A DNA stretch of 64,000 nt from Myxococcales bacterium (GTDB taxonomy: Bacteria > Myxococcota_A > Polyangia > Haliangiales > Haliangiaceae): NCBI GenBank assembly GCA_016717005.1, contig JADJUF010000001.1, forward strand, positions 992,001 to 1,056,000, given 5' to 3'. The position numbers and the translations under genes are program-made. Positions 58,535 through 64,000 of the stretch are shown in pieces. Under the pieces are notes generated by a model. The model was not told where the DNA came from. It did no database searches and saw nothing but the letters and a program-made list of their open reading frames with translations. The number at the start of each line of letters is the position of its first letter. Position 1 is the stretch's first letter.

Positions 58535-60910
58535 TCAGCCGACGGTCATGCGGCCGCCGTCGCGCAGGGCCTGGGGCACCAGCGACGACGGCTCGGTGGT
58601 CGACACCAGCCACAGCTGGTGGGCGGCGCGGGTCACGCCGATGTGCAGCAGGTGCCGCGCCCAGTGGACGTCGGGGTAGCTCTGCGCGTTGACCTCGACC
58701 ATGATGACGTAGTCGAACTCGAGGCCCTTGACCTGGGTGACGTCGGTGATGTCGACGCCGGGCTGGAAGCTGAACTCGTCGCGCTTGACCCGGCGCAGCG
58801 CCGGGATCTCGGCGCGGGCCAGGCCGGCGTGGTAGGCGTCGGCCTGCTCGGGGTGACGCGAGATCACGCAGCAGCTCGCGGTCGGCTCGCGCGCCATCAG
58901 GTTGCGCAGCGCGTCCGACAGGAACGCGACCGCCTCGCCGATGTCGCCGAACTCGTGCAGCTCGACCGGCTCGCCCGGGCGGGCCGCGAGCGGCTCGTCG
59001 GGCGCCAGCTCGGGCCCGAGCACCTCGCGCGCCAGCAGCATGACCTCGGCGGTCGACCGGTACGACAGCTTGAGCGGCCGCACGATCGCCGGCTGCCCGG
59101 TCTGGAGCAGCAGGTCGGCCCAGCCGCTGAAGTTGTTGTCGAACACCAGCCGCTGGGCGGTGTCGCCGGCGATCGTGACCGAGCGGTGGTCGGCGCGGCC
59201 GTCGGGCGCGTGGACCGCCTCGACCAGCACCTTGATCTCGATCGCGCTGCGGTCCTGGGCCTCGTCGACCGCGACGTGGCTGTACGACAGCTCGTCGCCG
59301 TCGGGCGTGAACAGGCCGCCGCGCTTGAGCTGGATCAGGCGCAGGAACAGCGGATCGTCCTCGTCGTCGACCCGGCCGGCCGGATCGTCGTCGTCGACGC
59401 CCAGGGTCGAGCCGTCGGCCGCGACCACCGCGACGCCGTCGTCGTCGACCACCGGCTTGGCCGGGGCCGCGATCTGGCGCTTGACCCAGGCCACGACCCG
59501 GTCGAGATCGCGCTGGCTGACGTCGGGGACGCCGGCGAACCCGGCGGCGAGCGCGACCGGATCGGTCAGGAGCTCGGCCCAGTCGGTGACGACGTCGTCG
59601 GCGCGCTTGCGCCAGCGCTTGAGCATGCCCTCGAGCGCGATCCGCACCGACGGGTCGAGGTGATCGGACTTGCGGACCCAGGTCAGCATCCCCCACAGCC
59701 GCGGCACCAGCGCCCGCTTGCCCAGGCGCGCCCACTCCGACAGCACGACGTCGGTGACGCCCGCGACCGCGGCGATGTCGACGGTGATCGTCGCGGTCTG
59801 CTGCGCCACCAGGTCGGCCAGCACGCTCAGGAACCGCGGGTGCTTCTTGACCCGCGACACGGTCTCGGGCGGATCGTCGTTGTACTTGATGGGCGTGTCG
59901 GGCAAGAGCTTCATGCGCGTCGTGCGCGCCCAGCCGGTGTAGGTCACGACCGGCACGTTGCCGACGCCGAGCGCCGGCAGGACGCCGGCGACGTAGCGGA
60001 CCAGCGCCGATGACGGCACCACGAACAGCATCGCGTTGGCGCGGAACCGCCGGCTGTCGGCGAAGTTCAGGTACGCGACCCGGTGGAGCGCCACGGTGGT
60101 CTTGCCCGACCCGGCGCCGCCCTGGATGACGACGATGCCGCTCTCGGGGTGCGAGATCAGCTCGAACTGCTCCTTGTCGATGAGCGCCGCGATCTCGGGC
60201 AGGCCCTTGTCGGCGCGGATCTGCTGGCCGTGGTGGACGCCGAGCTTGCCCTTCTGGCCGCCGGTGGCGACCACCGGCCGCGCGGCCTTGCCCATGCCGC
60301 CGTGCAGCACCGGCTGCATCGTGCCGACCGCCTGCTGCCAGGTGCCCCGGGCGTCCTTGATGTACGTGCCCTGGGGCGCGCCGATCCGGCGCAGCGCGCC
60401 CTTGTTGATCGACACGTTGCGCCGGGCCTCGACCACGCCGTCGAGGGACCTGCCCGCGAACTCCTCCTCGTAGTCGTCGCCCTCCTCGTACCGGTAGTAG
60501 ATGCGGCTGACCGGCGCGTTGCGCCAGTCGACGATCTGCACGTTCGAGGTGCGGTCGATGAAGCCGCGCTTGCCGATCATGACGTCGCGGTGCTTGCCGT
60601 GCTCGCGCAGGCGGATGTGCGCGAAGTACGGCGACTGCAGGTCGATCGGCAGGGTCCGCGACCCGCCCAGGCGCCCGCGCAGGGCCGCGAGCCGGGTCAT
60701 CTGCTCGATCAGCGGCGGCAGATCCTCGGACCGGGCCTCGGAGATCTGGTCGCGGAGGGACACGAGGTCGGCGTCGACGTCGTCGGTCGTGGCGCGAGGA
60801 CCTTCGTCATCGTCCCCGAGCGCAGCGCGGGCCTGGACCTGACCGAGGAGGTGTTCCTCCTCGGCGACGATGGCAGCGGCCGGGCTGCCGGGGGTGACGG
60901 CATTCGACAT
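58535..60910 (-). CDS. HelD-like RNA polymerase-associated UvrD-type helicase
   Basis: 791 residues. The N-terminal coiled coil (SLRDQISEARSEDLPP) and the YFAHIRLREHGKHRDVMIGK and VDWRNAPVSRIYYRYEEGD blocks are the hallmarks of HelD proteins, which pull stalled RNA polymerase off DNA. Walker A is GGAGSGKTTVALHR (K270), Walker B-like VAVDEAQD lies near residue 545, and motif VQVKGLEFDYVI near the C-terminus. The acidic loop (VDDDDPAGRVDDEDD) is an insertion. It starts 272 bases from the BPI-like gene's stop, with a repeat array between. Confidence 0.9.
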   Translation of the reverse strand: MSNAVTPGSPAAAIVAEEEHLLGQVQARAALGDDDEGPRATTDDVDADLVSLRDQISEARSEDLPPLIEQMTRLAALRGRLGGSRTLPIDLQSPYFAHIRLREHGKHRDVMIGKRGFIDRTSNVQIVDWRNAPVSRIYYRYEEGDDYEEEFAGRSLDGVVEARRNVSINKGALRRIGAPQGTYIKDARGTWQQAVGTMQPVLHGGMGKAARPVVATGGQKGKLGVHHGQQIRADKGLPEIAALIDKEQFELISHPESGIVVIQGGAGSGKTTVALHRVAYLNFADSRRFRANAMLFVVPSSALVRYVAGVLPALGVGNVPVVTYTGWARTTRMKLLPDTPIKYNDDPPETVSRVKKHPRFLSVLADLVAQQTATITVDIAAVAGVTDVVLSEWARLGKRALVPRLWGMLTWVRKSDHLDPSVRIALEGMLKRWRKRADDVVTDWAELLTDPVALAAGFAGVPDVSQRDLDRVVAWVKRQIAAPAKPVVDDDGVAVVAADGSTLGVDDDDPAGRVDDEDDPLFLRLIQLKRGGLFTPDGDELSYSHVAVDEAQDRSAIEIKVLVEAVHAPDGRADHRSVTIAGDTAQRLVFDNNFSGWADLLLQTGQPAIVRPLKLSYRSTAEVMLLAREVLGPELAPDEPLAARPGEPVELHEFGDIGEAVAFLSDALRNLMAREPTASCCVISRHPEQADAYHAGLARAEIPALRRVKRDEFSFQPGVDITDVTQVKGLEFDYVIMVEVNAQSYPDVHWARHLLHIGVTRAAHQLWLVSTTEPSSLVPQALRDGGRMTVG

Positions 60911-60996
60911 GGGGACCGGGACTCATATCAGAACCCCACGCACGCGCAAGACCGGAAGACCGCGGTCGTGTCCGCGGGGGCCCGGGCCGAGGCGGG

Positions 60997-61213
60997 GCTC
61001 CGCGAGGTCGCCGTCGACGACGACGCGGCTCCGCGAGGTCGCCGGTGACGACGACGCGGCTCCGCGAGGTCGCCGTTGACGACGACCGGGCCGAGCGGGG
61101 CTGCTCGAGGTCCGGTGACGACGACCGGGCCGAGCGCGGGGCTGCTCGAGGTCCGGTGACGACGACCGGGCCGAGCGCGGGGCTACTCGAGGTCGCCGTT
61201 GACGACGACGTAG
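60997..61213 (-). repeat. 31-bp and 41-bp tandem copies of the BPI-like gene 3' end
   Basis: The segment CTCGAGGTCGCCGTTGACGA that ends the BPI-like gene (stop at 61183-61185) recurs downstream. CGAGG occurs at 61003, 61034 and 61065 (31-base period), then 61106, 61147 and 61188 (41-base period). Copies near the gene carry GACCGGGCCGAGCG; distal copies carry GACGCGGCTCCG. The TAG is changed to CAG in the other 41-bp copies. It fills most of the gap up to the HelD gene. Confidence 0.85.
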
Positions 61214-62823
61214 CTGGTGGCGGTGCCGACGTTGAGGCTCGACACGCGCAGACCGCCCGGCAGCGCCGGCAGCGGCACCGCCGCCAGCAGCGGGGTGAAC
61301 GTGCCCATCATGTGCTCGATCATCGCCGGCATCAGGCGCTCGAGGGCCTGGCCCGGGATGCCCGAGACGTCGGCGAGGACGTCGGCGTGGATCGTCGGCG
61401 GCGCGATCGTCAAGGTCGCGACGTTGGTGGCGCCGCTGGCGTGCGGCGCGACCTTGACCTCCATGTCGACGTTCATCGCCAGGGTCGTGATCTCGTTGCC
61501 CTGGTCGGTCAGGTGGACGATCAGGTCGGGCATCGTGATCCGCAGCGCGCCCTCGGCGCCGGCGGTCAACGTCGGCGGCAAGAGCGCCTCGAGCCGGACC
61601 GCGTCGTAGTTGCCGAGGTCCTGAGCCAGGGTCAGGTCGAGGCCGCCCGCGCTCCAGAACGCCGCGAGCAGCTCGTTGAGCGCGTCGTCGGCGACCGCGA
61701 GCTGGAACCCGGCGGCGCCGCGCTGGGGCGGCGCCTGGTCGTCGGTGTACAGGAACCCGTGGCTGGCGCCGGCGACGGTGAACGTGCTGTCGAGCACCAT
61801 CTCGGCGCCGGCGCTGTCGAAGGCGATGCCAGCGGCGGCGACCTCGACGGTCACGCGCTCGCCGAGCACCGGCAGGGTCTGCGGCCCGACCTCGATGCCG
61901 GCCACGGTCTGCTCGACCATCGGGCCGATGAACTTCTCCATCGAGCTGGCCAGGACCTTGCCGATCTCGTTGTTGAGGTCGAGCAAGGACAGCACCGCGC
62001 CGGGGACGCCCGAGGCCGACAGGTCGAAGCCGGTGAAGGTGACCGTCGACGACGGCAGCGTGACCGCGAACCGGCCGGCGGCGACGTCGACCGCGATCGT
62101 GCCGCGGATGCGGGCGGTGGTCGCCCGGATCGTGATGTCGGTGTCGGCGTCGATGCAGGCGGCGGCGTAGCGGGCGTGCAGCGGGATGTAGAGCTGGTGC
62201 AGGGTCACGTCGAGCGCCAGGCCGGCGTCGCTGGGGACCAGCGCGATGTCGGCGTGGTCGAGGTCGAGGCCGGGGCGGACCGAGACCTTGCCGTACAGGC
62301 AGTCCTCCTGGCCGTTGGTCAGGCCCTTGGCGACGACCGGGTTGTACGGCATCACGAGCGCGCCGAGGTCGGTCGTCGCGACCAGCGCCTCGGCGGTGTC
62401 GCCGAGCACGGTGAAGGCCTCGCGCGACAGCTGCATCGCGATGGCGTTGTCGACCTGCGCGCCGGCGGGGCGGAACGCGCCGGTCAGGACGCCGCGGACG
62501 TCGTCGGCGTGGCCGCCGTCGGCCGAGGTCGCGGACGTCGCGATCAGGTTGGCGCCGGGGTGGACCGCGACCGTGGCGGTGAACGAGCCGTCGGCGCTGA
62601 TCTCGGCCGGCGTGCCGTTGACGGTCACCTCGGTGACGTCGGCGCCGGTGACGCTGGGCCCGACGGTGCCGAGCACCACGACCGAGGTGAGGCCGTCGCG
62701 CATCGTGCCGCGGGCCGGCGACGTCACCGTCAAGGCCGGAGGCTCGGGGCGGGATCCGACCTCGGTGCCCGTGCAGGCCATGGCGGGGACGAGCGACGCG
62801 AGGACGACCAGGCGGCTGCGCAT
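61183..62823 (-). CDS. lipoprotein with Ig-like domain and BPI/TULIP-like C-terminal domain
   Basis: 546 residues. Signal peptide with lipobox (VPAMAC). Residues 30-110 look like an Ig-type domain (TVTSPARGTMRDGLTSVVV, VTVNGTPAEISADGSFTATV). The rest has the long-strand, amphipathic pattern of TULIP lipid-binding proteins. The end (MPAMIEHMMGTFTPLLA then VPLPALPGGLRVSSLNV) resembles the C-terminal domain of mammalian BPI/LBP, with the helix, Pro-Leu-Pro turn and closing strand. It may carry lipid or LPS at the cell surface. The BPI link is from memory of motif patterns and needs a profile search. Confidence 0.62.
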   Translation of the reverse strand: MRSRLVVLASLVPAMACTGTEVGSRPEPPALTVTSPARGTMRDGLTSVVVLGTVGPSVTGADVTEVTVNGTPAEISADGSFTATVAVHPGANLIATSATSADGGHADDVRGVLTGAFRPAGAQVDNAIAMQLSREAFTVLGDTAEALVATTDLGALVMPYNPVVAKGLTNGQEDCLYGKVSVRPGLDLDHADIALVPSDAGLALDVTLHQLYIPLHARYAAACIDADTDITIRATTARIRGTIAVDVAAGRFAVTLPSSTVTFTGFDLSASGVPGAVLSLLDLNNEIGKVLASSMEKFIGPMVEQTVAGIEVGPQTLPVLGERVTVEVAAAGIAFDSAGAEMVLDSTFTVAGASHGFLYTDDQAPPQRGAAGFQLAVADDALNELLAAFWSAGGLDLTLAQDLGNYDAVRLEALLPPTLTAGAEGALRITMPDLIVHLTDQGNEITTLAMNVDMEVKVAPHASGATNVATLTIAPPTIHADVLADVSGIPGQALERLMPAMIEHMMGTFTPLLAAVPLPALPGGLRVSSLNVGTATSYVVVNGDLE

Positions 62824-62994
62824 GGGTCCCCTTCACAGCAAGAAGGGCGCCACCTGCCTACATGCTCCCCGCCCTCGCAACCGCCCAGGATTCCGTCTAC
62901 CGCGGCGCGTCAGAGGTGGTGACTCGGGTGGTCCCTGGGGGTCTGGTCGACGGCAACCCTGCTGGCCACGCGCCGCGTCACGGGATCGGTCGGC

Positions 62995-64000
62995 TCACAG
63001 GAACGACTTCATGTAGTCGGGGTCCTCGACCGCCCGGGCGGCGGCGGTCGCGGCCAGGGGCTTGAACGTGTCGACCATGACCGCGAGCTCATCGGTGCGG
63101 GTGGCGCCGATCGACCTCTCGTAGCTGCCCGGGTGGGGCCCGTGGGGGATCCCGGCCGGGTGGTGCGAGATGCTGCCGGGGCCGACCCCGCGGCGCGAGG
63201 TGAAGTTGCCGTCGCAGTAGAAGATCAGCTCATCGCACGACGGCGAGCTGTGCGGGTACGGGCACGGGATCGCGTCGGGGTGGAAGTCGACCAGCCGCGG
63301 CACGAACGAGCACACGAGCGCGCCCTTGGCGCCGAAGGTGCCGTGCCAGGTCGGCGGCAGGTGCACCGACGACACCCGCGGCTGGAACGCGCGGATCGGG
63401 AACACCCACGGGTAGACCGAGCCGTCCCAGCCGACGACGTCGAGCGGCGACGCGTCGACCTCGAAGCCGTGCCAGCGCCCGCCGCGCTTGACCACGAGCT
63501 GCCGGATGCCCTCGTCGCGCGGGCCCGCGAACACCGGCCGCTGGAAGTCGCGGTGACAGTAGGGCGCGTCCATGCGCAGCTGGCCGACGCCGTTGCGCCA
63601 CTGCTTGAGCAGGTGCAGATCGTCGAGCTCGAACCACAGCCAGTGCTGGGGCGCGGCCGTCGGCACCAGCCGGTGCTGGAGCGCGCGCGGGACGCAGACG
63701 TAGTCGCCCGCGGTGAACGTGAGATCGCCGAGCGCGGTGACCAGGGTCCCGCCGCCGGCGTGGACGTAGATCAGCGTGTCGCCGTCGGCGTTGGCGACGT
63801 AGACCGGGTCGGGCGCGTCGGGGAACGCGACCCCGCACACCAGGTCGGGGTTGTGCAGCACCGGCACGAACGCGTCGATCGGCGCGCCGCCGACCCGGGC
63901 GACGCCACCGCTGCGGTAGTGGTGCTTGGCCAGGGCCCGGCCGTCGTCGAGGGTCGGCGCGGTCCAGCCGTGGCTGACCACCGCCGGCTGCTGCAGGTGC
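62995..64000 (-). CDS. hmgA: homogentisate 1,2-dioxygenase, 5' end outside window
   Basis: About 335 residues are visible. The frame stays open to the right edge (HLQQPAVVSHGW), so the N-terminus is missing. The enzyme opens the ring of homogentisate in tyrosine catabolism, using Fe(II). Family blocks are YCHRDFQRPVF, VFPIRAFQPRVSSVHLPPTW, FVPRLVDFHPDAIPCPYPHS, DELIFYCDGNFTSRRGVGPG and SISHHPAGIPHGPHPGSYE, which include the iron-binding His and Glu. Compared with families of 380-440 residues, the visible part is the C-terminal three quarters. Confidence 0.93.
   Translation of the reverse strand, partial: HLQQPAVVSHGWTAPTLDDGRALAKHHYRSGGVARVGGAPIDAFVPVLHNPDLVCGVAFPDAPDPVYVANADGDTLIYVHAGGGTLVTALGDLTFTAGDYVCVPRALQHRLVPTAAPQHWLWFELDDLHLLKQWRNGVGQLRMDAPYCHRDFQRPVFAGPRDEGIRQLVVKRGGRWHGFEVDASPLDVVGWDGSVYPWVFPIRAFQPRVSSVHLPPTWHGTFGAKGALVCSFVPRLVDFHPDAIPCPYPHSSPSCDELIFYCDGNFTSRRGVGPGSISHHPAGIPHGPHPGSYERSIGATRTDELAVMVDTFKPLAATAAARAVEDPDYMKSFL

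Noticed and set aside
60997..61213. Possible CRISPR array
   Set aside because: Repeats differ in length and derive from the adjacent gene end; no spacers or cas genes.

Overview
The window is very GC-rich, densely packed bacterial DNA with mostly coding sequence, many GTG starts and many 4-base stop/start overlaps (GTGA or ATGA). The gene content points to a Myxococcota (deltaproteobacterial) chromosome, perhaps of the Haliangiales/Kofleriaceae type. The signs are three sigma-54 enhancer-binding proteins, one with an FHA domain, a receiver protein whose C-terminal domain resembles DUF4388, a eukaryote-like Ser/Thr kinase, a PEGA-type protein, and many lipoproteins with Asp/Ala or Pro/Ala tails. 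This assignment is an inference from gene content. I see no rRNA, tRNA, CRISPR array, phage or transposase.

Left part (1-21200): the start of an M32 carboxypeptidase, a YihY-type membrane protein, a zinc-ribbon membrane protein and a GroES-like protein. Next comes a coupled cluster: CDP-alcohol phosphotransferase, sugar/choline-type nucleotidyltransferase, lipoprotein, exported propeller-like protein. A receiver protein follows. Two divergent enhancer-binding proteins come next, then an RluA pseudouridine synthase, a SppA protease with an extra N-terminal region, a cNMP-binding protein, an exported methyltransferase-antiporter-thioredoxin-fold run, a PEGA-like protein, a DUF192 lipoprotein and a small exported protein.

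Middle (21200-44340): hemD-hemB, two tandem PAP2 phosphatases, a histidine kinase/NtrC-type regulator pair divergent from an RND efflux operon with a possible sigma-54 promoter, a Ser/Thr kinase, two SPFH (HflK/HflC-like) proteins, an FMN reductase, MsrA, a neutral-ceramidase-like lipoprotein, a DUF4177-like small protein, a TolQ/TolR-like module, and a CrtI/RetSat-type oxidoreductase.

Right part (44340-64000): a 923-residue protein with serial carboxypeptidase-regulatory-like domains, a MarR-led operon for a DevBCA/MacB-like ABC exporter with its own TolC, proline catabolism dehydrogenase PruA, arginine decarboxylase SpeA, a DUF21-CBS-EIIA fusion, a HelD-like helicase, a lipoprotein with a BPI/TULIP-like C-terminus, and homogentisate 1,2-dioxygenase cut by the window edge.

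The most unusual feature is not a gene. At about ten gene ends the DNA just downstream of the stop codon holds tandem repeats. At four loci the repeats are recognisable copies of the last 25-48 bases of the gene, with the stop codon kept or mutated (after 2193, 18710, 23966 and 61183). At four others they are 250-470 base arrays of a CCGG-phased hexamer (2693, 35170, 40687, 44337). In each hexamer array the strand reading GGNTCC is the sense strand of a gene that has just ended. A 31-bp array and a twice-repeated 47-bp double-hairpin element sit between the ends of two convergent genes at 19706-20196.
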